This document shows, in pieces, positions 16,534-25,490 of a stretch of 64,000 nucleotides of DNA. Position numbers and translations under genes: made by a program. The stretch covers positions 62,001 through 126,000 of the forward strand of contig VGBR01000004.1 in NCBI GenBank assembly GCA_016870355.1. Direction: 5' to 3'. The number at the start of each line of letters is the position of its first letter. Within the stretch, counting starts at the first letter, position 1. The notes under the pieces are model-generated. The model did not search any database and was not told where the DNA came from. It saw only the letters and a program-made list of their open reading frames with translations. This DNA comes from Actinomycetota bacterium (lineage in GTDB: Bacteria; Actinomycetota; Acidimicrobiia; IMCC26256; PALSA-555).

Positions 16534-16932
16534 ATGGCCGAGCCGGCGAACCAGAGCGAATACCAAGAGCAGGCGCAGTCCGCGCTCGACAAGATCAAGT
16601 CCCAGATCGACGAGCTGCGCGTCCAGGCCGATCTCGCGCAGGCCGAGGCGCGCGACCGGCTCCAGCAGGGCGTTTAGGCGCTCCGCAAGCGGCAGGGTGA
16701 GGCCAAGGCAAAGCTCGACGAGGCGCAAGCGGTCGGCACCGACGCGTGGAAGGTCGTGGCCAAGCAAGCCGAGTCCGCGGTCTCCGACCTGGGTGACGCG
16801 TTCTCCAAGCTCGCGACCGAAGTGCAGTCAGCCGCGGGTGCCGCAGGCTCCGCGGCCAGCAAGGGCTTCGACGCGTTCCGCGACGAGTGGCGCAGGGCCC
16901 GCGAAGATCGCCAGAAGCTCCTCGACGAGTAG
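16534..16932 (+). pseudogene. Helical coiled-coil protein gene interrupted by an in-frame TAG
   Basis: An otherwise intact 132-codon frame with an excellent Shine-Dalgarno (GGAGGA, 5 bases before the ATG) is broken by TAG at 16675-16677, codon 48. Before it the protein reads as an amphipathic Glu/Gln/Ala-rich helix ending RDRLQQGV; after it the same pattern continues in frame (ALRKRQGEAKAKLDEAQ) to TAG at 16930. A single GAG-to-TAG change would explain it. The protein is probably a small cytoplasmic coiled coil similar to actinobacterial helical stress proteins. A sequencing error, a real pseudogene and readthrough cannot be told apart here. Confidence 0.7.
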
Positions 16933-16969
16933 CGCACACTCCGCCGAGGCGCTTCGCACGACGTTCTCT

Positions 16970-17716
16970 GTGACGACGGACCACGAGCGCATCAACCGCG
17001 ACTTCTGGGACGCCGACGCGGACGATTACCAGGCCGAGCACGCCGAGCAGATCGCCCAGCGGGCGTGGGGTGTGTGGGCCGTTCCGGAGGCCGAGCTCCG
17101 AGTGCTGGGGGACGTTCGCGGTCTCGATGTCCTCGAGTACGGCTGTGGCGGCGCCCAGCGCGCGATCCAGCTGGCCGAGGACGGCGCGCGCGTCATCGGA
17201 CTCGACCAGTCCCGCAGCCAGCTGGCCCACGCTGTCCGCAACATCGGTGCCGCGGGGCTGGATGTCCCACTCGTGTGTGCCAGCGGCGAGGCCATCCCCC
17301 TCGCCGCAGCGTCGTTCGATCTCGTGTTCTGCGACCACGGCGCGATGTCGTTCTGTGACCCCGAGCGGTCCGTACCCGAGGTGGCGCGCGTCCTGCGCAC
17401 AGCAGGGCGGTTGATCTTCAACAAGGCCACGATCCTCCGAGCGCTGTGCTACGACGAGAAGAAGGAGCGGGAGGTCGCCCGCCTGCAACGGCCGTACTTC
17501 GGGAACCGCGTGTCGTACTACGGCGAGGGGACTCTCGACTTCGACGTCACCTACGGGGAGTGGATCCGCATCTTCCGCATGCACGGCTTCGTCGTCGAGG
17601 AGCTCCGTGAGCTCCAGGCACCGGCGGACGCGACGACGACCTTCACCGACTTCGCCCCGGTCGAATGGGCTCACCAGTGGCCCGCCGAGGAGATCTGGGT
17701 GGTGCGCAAGACGTGA
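16970..17716 (+). CDS. Class I SAM-dependent methyltransferase
   Basis: A 248-residue protein of the UbiE/methyltransferase-11 type. Motif I is LEYGCGGAQRAIQLAEDG (about residue 52), GLDQS follows at the end of the second strand, and FDLVFCDHGAMSF is motif IV. The acceptor is not predictable. The GTG start at 16970 precedes TTDHERINRDFW, typical of this family. The stop overlaps the next gene's GTG by four bases (GTGA), so it is translationally coupled to the OsmC protein. Confidence 0.9.
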   Translation: MTTDHERINRDFWDADADDYQAEHAEQIAQRAWGVWAVPEAELRVLGDVRGLDVLEYGCGGAQRAIQLAEDGARVIGLDQSRSQLAHAVRNIGAAGLDVPLVCASGEAIPLAAASFDLVFCDHGAMSFCDPERSVPEVARVLRTAGRLIFNKATILRALCYDEKKEREVARLQRPYFGNRVSYYGEGTLDFDVTYGEWIRIFRMHGFVVEELRELQAPADATTTFTDFAPVEWAHQWPAEEIWVVRKT

Positions 17717-18180
17717 CCGGTCACGACCACCTCTACACCGTCACGTGCACGTGGCAAGGCTCGACGGGAGCGGGCTACGACGCGTACGACCGTGCGCACC
17801 AGGGTCATGCCACCCCTGCGGAAGGCGTGCTGGACCTCACCGCCGATCCCGCGTTCCGTGGTGACCCGTCCCACTTGAACCCTGAACAGCTCGTCGTGCT
17901 CGCGGCGTCGTCGTGCCAGCTCCTGTCCTTCCTCGCGGTTGCCGCACGAGCACGGATCGACGTGGTCGACTACGTCGACGACGCGCAGGGTGTCATGCCC
18001 GACTCGCCGACGCCGATGCGCATCACCAAGATCGAGCTCCGACCCCGCATCACGGTGCGCGGCGAGGTCACCGAGCAGCGGCTCGCCCACCTGTGCGACG
18101 TCGCACACCACGAGTGCTTCGTCGCGAACAGCCTCACCACCGAGATCACGGTCACCCCCAGCTTCACCACGGTCGAGTAG
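17713..18180 (+). CDS. OsmC/Ohr family protein
   Basis: A 155-residue OsmC-type peroxide reductase homolog. The resolving/peroxidatic pair is represented by the Cys in LAASSCQLLSFLAV (about residue 60) and the Cys in AHHECFVANSL (about 136). The family reduces organic hydroperoxides through thiols. It is coupled to the upstream methyltransferase. It ends 88 bases before the converging carboxyltransferase stop; that spacer holds a short palindrome but no clear terminator. Confidence 0.9.
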   Translation: MTGHDHLYTVTCTWQGSTGAGYDAYDRAHQGHATPAEGVLDLTADPAFRGDPSHLNPEQLVVLAASSCQLLSFLAVAARARIDVVDYVDDAQGVMPDSPTPMRITKIELRPRITVRGEVTEQRLAHLCDVAHHECFVANSLTTEITVTPSFTTVE

Positions 18181-18268
18181 CCGCGCGGCCCACCGCTAGG
18201 TTCGCGGACACGCTCGTCGACGAGGCTTGGAGACGGGTCGGTCGGACGAGTCGCGGCCGCCCGAGGCG

Positions 18269-19807
18269 TCAGGGGCGGATGTGATGGTGCGCGGCGGGTT
18301 CCACCGGCCCGAGCCGATGTGCTCCCGTGAGGCGGAGCGCGCCGAGGAGCGCGTTGCGCAGCTCCGCCGGCTGGATCACCTCGTCGTAGCCCATCGTGTC
18401 GGCCGAGGTGTATGCGCCGCCGAGCTCGGCATGCTCGAGGAGCGATTGCGTGTCGCCCTCGAGCCCGGCGGCCTGACCACCGCCTTCGGCTGGCATCGCG
18501 CCCAGTCGAGCACCGGGGAAGACGAGCGTCACCGTCTGTGCATCGAACGGGTTCATCGCCATCAGCGACGAGCCGAAGCCGTACGCCTTGCGCAACGTCA
18601 CGTGCAGCTTGGGTGAGCGCAGGCGCGCCTGCGCTGCGAACATCCGCGCCGAGTGCCGCAGGATCCCCGCCCGCTCCGACGCGGTGCCGGCGAGGACACC
18701 CGGGTTGTCGGCGAGGAACACGACCGGGAGGTGGAAGGCGTCCATCACCTCGAGGAAGTGGGCAGCCTTGTCCGCGGCGTCGGCATCGATCGAACCGGCC
18801 TTGACCGCCGGTTGGTTGGCAACGACGCCGACCGGTGTCCCTCCGAGGTGCGCGAGCGCGGTGACGATCGAACGGCCGAACGCTGCCTGGAGCTCGAGGA
18901 CCGACCCATCGTCGAACACCGCCTCCACCACCGGCTTGATGTCGTAGCCTTTTCGTGGGTCGGCTGGGAGAAGGTCCATCAGCTCGGGCACCGCGCGGGG
19001 CGCGCGATCGGAGCCATCGACCGCATCGGGTGGTCGCTGCCAGGCATTCGAGGGGAAGTAGGAGAGGTAGCGACGGACGAGTGCCAGCGCGGCCGCGTCG
19101 TCCGGCACCGCGTCGTGGGCGACGCCGCTCGTGACCGTGTGCACCGGCGTGCCGCCGAGCTCCTCCTTGGTGGTGTCCTCCCCCATCGACGACTTCACGA
19201 GCGGAGGACCAGCCGAGAACAAGCATGCGCCCTCGACCATCACGACGTAGTCCATGAGGGGCGCGGTCAGCGCGCCGTGGCCGGCCGACGCGCCCATCAC
19301 CACGCACACCGTCGGCACGAGTCCTGACAGCCGCGCCAGCGTCTGGAGGTCGTTCGGTGTGCGGCCGCGTCGCTCGAACGCGTTCTGCGTGCGCTCACCC
19401 GCTCCCTCGAGGAGCATGACGAGCGGCACGCGCTCCTGGATCGCGAGCTCGGCCAGGCGTTGGCGCTTCGCCGTCGTGCCATGGCCGATCGATCCGCCCA
19501 TCACCGTGAAGTCCTCAGCGCCGGCCAGCACCGGGCGACCCTGCACGAGACCGTGACCGGCGACCAGGGCATCGGCCGGCACCGGCGGGACGACACCCCG
19601 CTGCACCGAGCCGACCAGCGTCCCCAGCTCGACGAAGGTGCCCGGGTCGAACAGCGCGTCGATGCGTTGACGCGCGTCGAGTCGACCACCGGCGCGATGT
19701 CGGTCGAGCCGTTCGGCGCCACCCATCCCCCGCGCCGCCTCACGCCGGAGCCCGAGATCCTCGATCAGGGGACCCCAGTCGCCTCCATCGGCTCGCTGCC
19801 CACTCAT
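18269..19807 (-). CDS. Acyl-CoA carboxylase carboxyltransferase (beta) subunit
   Basis: A 512-residue biotin-dependent carboxyltransferase, close to the usual 510-540. The N-terminal lobe carries the acyl-CoA site (FTVMGGSIGHG and ASAGHGALTAPL); the C-terminal lobe carries PAVKAGSIDADAADKAAHF, FLADNPGVLAGT and KAYGFGS. The enzyme transfers carboxylate from biotin to an acyl-CoA such as propionyl- or methylcrotonyl-CoA. No biotin carboxylase or biotin carrier gene is in the window, so the partner must be encoded elsewhere. Its ATG overlaps the upstream dehydrogenase stop (ATGA), making it the third gene of a coupled operon. Confidence 0.92.
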   Translation of the reverse strand: MSGQRADGGDWGPLIEDLGLRREAARGMGGAERLDRHRAGGRLDARQRIDALFDPGTFVELGTLVGSVQRGVVPPVPADALVAGHGLVQGRPVLAGAEDFTVMGGSIGHGTTAKRQRLAELAIQERVPLVMLLEGAGERTQNAFERRGRTPNDLQTLARLSGLVPTVCVVMGASAGHGALTAPLMDYVVMVEGACLFSAGPPLVKSSMGEDTTKEELGGTPVHTVTSGVAHDAVPDDAAALALVRRYLSYFPSNAWQRPPDAVDGSDRAPRAVPELMDLLPADPRKGYDIKPVVEAVFDDGSVLELQAAFGRSIVTALAHLGGTPVGVVANQPAVKAGSIDADAADKAAHFLEVMDAFHLPVVFLADNPGVLAGTASERAGILRHSARMFAAQARLRSPKLHVTLRKAYGFGSSLMAMNPFDAQTVTLVFPGARLGAMPAEGGGQAAGLEGDTQSLLEHAELGGAYTSADTMGYDEVIQPAELRNALLGALRLTGAHRLGPVEPAAHHHIRP

Positions 19808-20730
19808 CTCACGAGTCGCGCCGCGAGCGCGTCGGCGTGGACATGCACGTTCCCGAACGCGGTGCTCAGCATCCACGCGCGCTTCAGGTAGAGATGGACG
19901 TCGGCCTCCCAGGTGAAGCCGATCCCGCCATGGACCTGGAGCGAGCCCTTCGCATTCTTCTCCGCCGCCTCAGCCGCGAGCAGGCGCGCGCCCGACAGCG
20001 CGCGCTCGCGGTCACCGATGCCGGGGTCGTCCATCGTGACCGCAGCCGCGTGGACCGCGGTCCGTGCGACCTCCGCCCGCACGACCATGTCCGCGAGGAT
20101 GTGCTTCACGGCCTGGAAGGAGCCGATCGGACGGTCGAACTGCCGCCGGGCCAGCGAGTACCCCGTCGCGGCCTCGGTGCAGGCCTGGGCCATGCCCACC
20201 TCGAACGCGGCGGTCAAGAGTCCGCCGCCGCGGCGCCATGCGGCCGCCTCGTCACGACCGCCGATGCGCTCACCGGTCGGGAGCGCATCGATGCGGTGCA
20301 CCGGCGTGAGCGGATCGAGCGGCCAGTCGAGCGCGGTGACACCGGCAACGGCGTCCGATGGCACCAGCGAGATGCCGTCGTCGTCCACCACCGCGATGCC
20401 ATCGGCCACCGCGAGGTGCTCGAGCAGCGCCGGCGCACCGTCACGGGGCCGCTCGAGGCCGGTGACGATGCCCTCGGCCACCCCGTGTGCCAGGTGCGTC
20501 CACACGAGTGGACCGGGGACGACGGCACGGCCGAGCTCCTCGAACGTGATGGCAGCATCGGCCCAGCCGAACCCATCGGCGCGCAGCGAGAACACACCAG
20601 TGGTGGCGAGCTCGTCGAACATCGCCTGGTCGAAGCCCTTGCGAACCCGCTCACCCGTGAACCTCCCGCGACACAGCGAGCGGATGGCGTCGCGCAGTGC
20701 GACCTGGTCCTCGCTCAGGTCGAAGTTCAC
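19804..20730 (-). CDS. Acyl-CoA dehydrogenase, short partner subunit
   Basis: A 308-residue acyl-CoA dehydrogenase, shorter than the 380-residue norm. Helices of the N-terminal domain (FDLSEDQVALRDAIRSLCRG) and C-terminal FAD-contact helices (YSLARRQFDRPIGSFQAVKH; VHGGIGFTWEADVHLYLKR) are present, while the middle beta domain is degenerate. Adjacent long/short dehydrogenase pairs in actinobacteria (for example those of steroid side-chain degradation) form alpha2beta2 enzymes, which fits this gene following the 383-residue one. The start is GTG at 20730 with GGAG about 6 bases upstream. Confidence 0.9.
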   Translation of the reverse strand: MNFDLSEDQVALRDAIRSLCRGRFTGERVRKGFDQAMFDELATTGVFSLRADGFGWADAAITFEELGRAVVPGPLVWTHLAHGVAEGIVTGLERPRDGAPALLEHLAVADGIAVVDDDGISLVPSDAVAGVTALDWPLDPLTPVHRIDALPTGERIGGRDEAAAWRRGGGLLTAAFEVGMAQACTEAATGYSLARRQFDRPIGSFQAVKHILADMVVRAEVARTAVHAAAVTMDDPGIGDRERALSGARLLAAEAAEKNAKGSLQVHGGIGFTWEADVHLYLKRAWMLSTAFGNVHVHADALAARLVR

Positions 20731-20740
20731 GACTGCTCCA

Positions 20741-21892
20741 TCACGCCGACCGAGGCCAGGGCTGCTCCTTCGGGAGCCCGAGGAGTCGTTCGCCGATGAT
20801 GTTGCGCTGGATCTGTGACGTGCCCGCCGCGATCGGCAACGACAGCGTGCGGAGACGCTCCTCGACCCGCTCGTCGTGGATGTCGAACGCACCACGGTCG
20901 AGCACGCGCATGCAGAGCTCACCGAGGCGGTCACGCGCCTCGGAGTACGCGAGCTTGAACATGAACGCACCGGGGCCCGGAGCACCATCGTGAGCGGCTT
21001 GTGACACGTTGCGCTTGGTGAGCGCCCACAGCGCGTCGAGCTGCGCGACCACGTGCGCGAGCTCACGCCGATCGCTGAGGTCGTGCACGTCAGGCGCGAG
21101 CTCTTCAGCCAGGCGCAACGCGTCGACCATCTCGCTGACGAAGGCGGTCCCCCGCTCGAACGAGAGCGTCACGTTCGTGACGCGCCACCCGTCGTTCTCG
21201 TCCCCCACGCGGTTCGCGGCCGGCACGCGAACATCGTCCAGGAACACCTCGCAGAACTCCGACGAACCGAGCACGGTCTCGATCGGGCGCACATCGATCC
21301 CCGGAAGGTCCATCGGGAGGATCAACCACGTGATCCCGCGGTGCTTGGCCGCGTCCGGATCGGTGCGCACGAGCAGCTCTCCGAAGTCGCCCACATGACC
21401 GAACGAGCACCAGATCTTCTGGCCCGTCACCACGTAGTCGTCGCCATCGCGCACGGCCCGCGTGCGCAGGCCGGCCAGATCGGAGCCGGCATCGGGCTCG
21501 GAGAAGCACTGGCACCACACCTCTTCACCCCGGAGGATGCGAGGCAGGTGCGCGGACTTCTGGGCATCCGTGCCCTCGGCGATCAGGGTGGGACCGCAGT
21601 GGAGCGTGCCGACGAAGTTCACACCGACGTAGGGCGCGCGTGCTCGTGTCGTCTCTTCCAGGAACACCAGCTGCTCGCTCGGCGATGCGCCCCGTCCGCC
21701 GTACTCGGCGGGCCACGAGATGCCCGCATAGCCCGCGTCGAACAACCGACGTTGCCATTCGGTGTCGTAGCGGACCCGCGCCGGCCAATCGTCCCGCGCC
21801 GGTGGCGTTGGCAGCTCGGAGAGTGCTCCGGCCAGCCACGTGCGCAGCTCCGCCCGGAACGCCTCATCGGTCTCCGAGTAGCGCAGATCCAT
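20741..21892 (-). CDS. Acyl-CoA dehydrogenase, long partner subunit
   Basis: A 383-residue flavoprotein introducing an alpha,beta double bond into an acyl-CoA. Its FAD-binding middle domain is intact (WCQCFSEPDAGSDLAGL, then VVTGQKIWCSFG), and IAAGTSQIQRNIIGERLLGL closes the C-terminal helical domain. It heads the three-gene unit with the 308-residue partner 10 bases downstream and the carboxyltransferase after that. A TACACT -10 candidate lies about 60 bases upstream of the ATG at 21892, so this gene has a leader. The electron acceptor is presumably electron-transfer flavoprotein, by family knowledge. Confidence 0.92.
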   Translation of the reverse strand: MDLRYSETDEAFRAELRTWLAGALSELPTPPARDDWPARVRYDTEWQRRLFDAGYAGISWPAEYGGRGASPSEQLVFLEETTRARAPYVGVNFVGTLHCGPTLIAEGTDAQKSAHLPRILRGEEVWCQCFSEPDAGSDLAGLRTRAVRDGDDYVVTGQKIWCSFGHVGDFGELLVRTDPDAAKHRGITWLILPMDLPGIDVRPIETVLGSSEFCEVFLDDVRVPAANRVGDENDGWRVTNVTLSFERGTAFVSEMVDALRLAEELAPDVHDLSDRRELAHVVAQLDALWALTKRNVSQAAHDGAPGPGAFMFKLAYSEARDRLGELCMRVLDRGAFDIHDERVEERLRTLSLPIAAGTSQIQRNIIGERLLGLPKEQPWPRSA

Positions 21893-21953
21893 CTCGATTG
21901 GCTCGCTCTCTGCGGCGCAGGCGTTCGGTCGGGGACGACGCCGGAGTGTAGGA

Positions 21954-23429
21954 CTAGCAGCGCGTGCCCGACTGCGGCGATTCGAGCCGCGTGAGATAGC
22001 GCACGACGAGTCGGTCGACACACGCGTTGCCGCTGTCGAACGATGCGTGATGCGCGCCCCGCACGCTGACGAGCACGCCCGACTCGAGCTGCGCGACGAG
22101 TCCCTTCGCCCACGCGAACGGGGTGGCCGGATCGTGACGCGCGCCGAGCACGATGATCGGCTCGGCACCCTCCGCCGTCAAGGCGCGGGGAGGATCGGGT
22201 GGGATCGGCCAGTACGCGCACACGAGGCTCCCGTTCACGATCGACCGCCCCAACCGCGGCGCGGCTGCTTCGGCGGATCGCTCGATCTCCCGCATGCCGT
22301 CGACCCCGCCGACCGACGGCCCGTCGACGCACCCGATGGCCAGGAACGACTCTTGACCGTCTTCGTACTCGCCATCGTCGATGCGACCCGTGTAGTAGTC
22401 GGCATAGAAGAGGAGGTCCGACCCGTCGCCCCGATCGGCCGCGTCGAGTGCGCCCGCGAGCTGACCCCACCCCCTCGTGCCCTCGTAGAGGACCTGGGTG
22501 ACGGCGAGGTCGAAGCGGCTGCCGTTCAGGTCGCGGGGTTCTCCGCCGACCTTCACCAGCAAGGGCGTCGCGCCGACCTCCGCTCGGAGACGGTCGTACG
22601 CGGATGCCGAGCGACCGCCACGATGGAACGGGCAGCTGCGCTGTTGGGCGCAGAACTGGAGGAAGTCGTCGAGGACCTGCTCGAAGCCGACGGCCTGCTG
22701 CACCTGCATGGTGATCGCATCGAGCGAGGGGTCGATCGGTGCGTCGAGCACGAGCGCGCGCACTCGTTCGGGGAACTGATCGGCGTACCAGGCGCCCAGA
22801 TACGTCCCGTACGAGTACCCGACGTAGGTGAGCTGCTCGTCGCCGAGCGCCTCCCGGATGCGATCCATGTCGCGCGCGGCAAGCTCGGTCCGCAGGAACG
22901 GGAGGATGTCGCCGTCGGACTGCTCGCACGCCGCCGCGAGCGCTTGCGCCTCCTCCTCGAGGTCTCGCCGCTCAGCCTCGTCGTCGGGCGCCCACTCCGC
23001 ATCGAAATAGGGGCCGAGGTCGTCGAGGCAGTCGACGCCCTCGCTGGCGCCGACACCACGCGGGTCGAAGCCGATGATGTCGAAGCGATCCTGGAGCCGC
23101 GCCGGGAGGCCACCCGCGGCAGCCAGCACGTACTCGACACCCGAAGCTCCGGGGCCGCCCGGGTTCATGAGCAGCGATCCGATCCTGCGCTGCGGGTCGA
23201 GTGCCCGGTACCGCACCAACGCGATGCCGATGGTCCGCCCGCCCGCGACGTCGTAGTCGAGGGGAACCTGGAGCACCGCGCACTCCGCGTCGCCGTTGCA
23301 CGCTTCCCATTGGATCGCCGGGTCGGACGCAAGCGCCGAGGTATCGGGCTCGGCTGCTGGCGCGCCCGGCACCCACACGCTCACGACGCACGCGAGCGCG
23401 GCGACTGCTGCGCAGGGACGGTGCATCAT
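21954..23429 (-). CDS. Secreted alpha/beta hydrolase, TAP (tripeptidyl aminopeptidase)-like
   Basis: A 491-residue exported serine hydrolase. A signal peptide opens it (AAVAALACVVSVWVPGAPA). The oxyanion region is LLMNPGGPGASGVEY, the nucleophile Ser is in YVGYSYGTYLGAW (about residue 203), and the TAP-like C-terminal segment carries Asp in GARHDPATPF and His in GAHHASF. Related actinobacterial enzymes are prolyl aminopeptidases or esterases of the SlpD/SlpE and Hip1 type. Two adjacent ATGs (23429 and 23426) are equally plausible starts. It lies downstream on the same strand as nothing obvious and is divergent from the LLM gene. Confidence 0.87.
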   Translation of the reverse strand: MMHRPCAAVAALACVVSVWVPGAPAAEPDTSALASDPAIQWEACNGDAECAVLQVPLDYDVAGGRTIGIALVRYRALDPQRRIGSLLMNPGGPGASGVEYVLAAAGGLPARLQDRFDIIGFDPRGVGASEGVDCLDDLGPYFDAEWAPDDEAERRDLEEEAQALAAACEQSDGDILPFLRTELAARDMDRIREALGDEQLTYVGYSYGTYLGAWYADQFPERVRALVLDAPIDPSLDAITMQVQQAVGFEQVLDDFLQFCAQQRSCPFHRGGRSASAYDRLRAEVGATPLLVKVGGEPRDLNGSRFDLAVTQVLYEGTRGWGQLAGALDAADRGDGSDLLFYADYYTGRIDDGEYEDGQESFLAIGCVDGPSVGGVDGMREIERSAEAAAPRLGRSIVNGSLVCAYWPIPPDPPRALTAEGAEPIIVLGARHDPATPFAWAKGLVAQLESGVLVSVRGAHHASFDSGNACVDRLVVRYLTRLESPQSGTRC

Positions 23430-23494
23430 GCCGAGCGTATGCGGGCGAGCGTTGCGATCAGGATCACCACGTGACGACCCCGAGCACGAGCGTC

Positions 23495-23500
23495 TACCTT
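23495..23500 (+). promoter_or_regulatory. -10 hexamer TACCTT, leaderless promoter
   Basis: TACCTT ends 7 bases before the GTG at 23508 and favours it over the TTG at 23499. Confidence 0.5.
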
Positions 23501-23507
23501 GCGCCGC

Positions 23508-24416
23508 GTGGGTCCCGGCGTGCTGCTCTCGTTGCCGGTCGGGACCCACCGTCATGGTGACGACCCGCGGGCGCTCGTCGATCTGTCGCGGCGCGCCGAG
23601 GGCGCGGGCGTCGACGGCGTCGTGCTCGCCGACCACGTCCTGCTCGGCAAGCACGTCGATCGCTATCCATGGGGCAGGTTCCCCTTCCCGTCCGACGCAC
23701 CGTGGCTCGAGCCGCTCACGGTGCTCACCGCCATCGCGGTCGCGACCGAGCACCTGCGGCTCACGACCGGGATCCTCATCGTGCCGCTGCGACCAGCGCC
23801 CCTGCTCGCCAAGACCGTCGCAACCCTCGACGTGCTCTCGAGCGGCCGGGTCGAGCTCGGCGTCGGCACGGGGTGGCAGGCCGAAGAGCTGGTCGCCCAG
23901 GGCATCGACCCCGCGCGCCGGGGCCAGGTGCTCACCGATCACATGGCCGCGTGCCGCGCCCTCTGGAGCAACAGCCCCGCGTCCTTCCACTCCGAGTCCG
24001 TATCGTTCGAGGACGTGTGGTCGGAGCCGAAGCCGGTGCGACCGGGCGGGCCACCGGTCCTCTTCTCGGGCACGCTCACGAAGCGCAACCTCGACCGGAT
24101 CGTGACGTTGGGCGACGGCTGGATCCCGATCATGGGTGAGACGCTCGACGGCATCGCCACGGGGGTCGAGACGCTGCGGGCCGCCTACGGGACGGCCGGG
24201 CGCGCGCCCGACGAGCTCCGCGTGCGGGCTCCGCTCCCGATCGTGCGGGGCGACGACGGTGCACCGTCGGTCACGGCAACGATGAACGGCATGGGCGCAC
24301 TCGCCGGCGTCGGGGTGACCGACGTGTACCTCACGTACACCGCGTTCACGTCCGACGACGAGTCGAGCGACCGGTTCTTCGACGAGCTCACGGAACGACT
24401 CGGGGGCCGAGGGTGA
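23508..24416 (+). CDS. LLM-class F420-dependent oxidoreductase
   Basis: A 302-residue luciferase-like monooxygenase fold protein, most likely F420-dependent in an actinobacterium. Family marks are GVVLADHVLLG, TTGILIVPLRPAPLLAKTVA, and LSSGRVELGVGTGWQAEEL (about residue 115), the last typical of the F420 subfamilies. The reaction is a hydride transfer or monooxygenation on an unknown substrate. The start is GTG at 23508. Its stop overlaps the following SDR's GTG (GTGA), so the pair is co-translated. LLM-SDR pairs recur at 32320 and 37519. Confidence 0.9.
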   Translation: MGPGVLLSLPVGTHRHGDDPRALVDLSRRAEGAGVDGVVLADHVLLGKHVDRYPWGRFPFPSDAPWLEPLTVLTAIAVATEHLRLTTGILIVPLRPAPLLAKTVATLDVLSSGRVELGVGTGWQAEELVAQGIDPARRGQVLTDHMAACRALWSNSPASFHSESVSFEDVWSEPKPVRPGGPPVLFSGTLTKRNLDRIVTLGDGWIPIMGETLDGIATGVETLRAAYGTAGRAPDELRVRAPLPIVRGDDGAPSVTATMNGMGALAGVGVTDVYLTYTAFTSDDESSDRFFDELTERLGGRG

Positions 24417-25237
24417 ACGCCGAGATCCGTCTCCACGATCGCGTGGCCATCGTCACCGGCGGCGCGGACGGGATCGGAGGCGCCACGTCCGATGCGCTCG
24501 CGCGAGCAGGCGCGCACGTCGTCGTCGTGGACATCGATGCGGAGCTGGCCACACGCCGGGTCGACGCGATCCAGGCGGAGGGCGGCAGCGCCGAGTCGTT
24601 CGTGGCCGACGTCCGCGATGCCGCGTCCGTGGCCGCGATGGGTGAAGCCGCGCTCGCCCACTCCGGGCACGTCGACGTCCTGGTCAACAACGTGGGGCAC
24701 TATCTCGGAGCCCAGCCGTTCCTCCGGAGCGACGAGCAGCACTGGGGCGCGCTGTACGACATCAACCTGCTGCACGTCATGCGCTGCTGCCGGGCCGTCG
24801 TGCCCGGCATGGTCGAGCGGGGCTCGGGCTCGGTCGTGAACGTCTCGTCCATCGAAGGCATCCGGGGGTACCCGCCCGACCCCGTGTACGGCGCCTACAA
24901 GGCCGCCGTCCTCCACTTCACTCGCTGCCTGGCGCTCGAGACCTCGCCCCACGGTGTTCGTGTGAACGCGATCGCGCCGGACGTCACCCAGACCACACAG
25001 GTCGACTACTCGAAGTTCGTGCCACCGGAGCTCGAGGACCGCTGGCCGATCTGGGTGCCGGTCGGTCGCGTCGGCGCGCCGGCTGACAACGCGGATGTCG
25101 TGCTGTTCCTCGCGTCCGATCTCTCACGCTTCGTCACCGGGCACGTGATCCCGACCGACGGTGGCACCGGCGTCGCCGGCGGCTGGTTCCAGACCCTCGA
25201 GAAGCGCCGCTGGACGAACCGACCTCGCGATCCGTAG
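24413..25237 (+). CDS. Short-chain dehydrogenase/reductase
   Basis: A 274-residue classical SDR with TGGADGIGG as the nucleotide loop (residues 15-23), VDI as an acidic end of the second strand favouring NAD(H), NNVGH, VNVSSIEG and the catalytic YGAYK (about residue 161). The C-terminal tail GGWFQTLEKRRW is longer than usual. It is coupled to the upstream LLM gene. It stops 54 bases before the remnant aldehyde dehydrogenase, and the two converge. Confidence 0.92.
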   Translation: MNAEIRLHDRVAIVTGGADGIGGATSDALARAGAHVVVVDIDAELATRRVDAIQAEGGSAESFVADVRDAASVAAMGEAALAHSGHVDVLVNNVGHYLGAQPFLRSDEQHWGALYDINLLHVMRCCRAVVPGMVERGSGSVVNVSSIEGIRGYPPDPVYGAYKAAVLHFTRCLALETSPHGVRVNAIAPDVTQTTQVDYSKFVPPELEDRWPIWVPVGRVGAPADNADVVLFLASDLSRFVTGHVIPTDGGTGVAGGWFQTLEKRRWTNRPRDP

Positions 25238-25291
25238 TACTCGCTCACTCCCTGGCGAGCGCCTCCGGCGCCGTGCGTGGGAACGAGCGCC

Positions 25292-25490
25292 TCAGCTCTC
25301 CGAGGAGAAGAAGACGTTCTTGACCTCCGTGTAGGTGTGCATCGCGTGCATGCCGAGCTCGCGCCCGAGGCCACTGCGCTTGAACCCTCCGAATGGGGTC
25401 TCGGTGCGCACGCTCTTGTGGGAGTTGACCGAGATCACGCCGGTGCGCAGCGCCCCGGTCACTCGGATGGCGCGACCCACGTCGGCCGGT
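25292..25490 (-). pseudogene. C-terminal fragment of an aldehyde dehydrogenase
   Basis: The last 65 or so codons of an aldehyde dehydrogenase remain: VGRAIRVTGALRTGVISVNS, then TPFGGFKRSGLGRELG and the end KNVFFSS. About 400 N-terminal residues, including the catalytic Cys and Glu, are gone. Homology stops near 25490, exactly where the oppositely oriented amidotransferase fragment begins. The stop codon is normal. It is most similar in style to betaine/gamma-aminobutyraldehyde dehydrogenases of polyamine pathways, but the fragment is too short to be sure. Confidence 0.75.

Noticed and set aside
18213-18224. Palindrome CTCGTCGACGAG between converging genes
   Set aside because: A short GC-rich palindrome of a type frequent in this DNA, with no promoter next to it.
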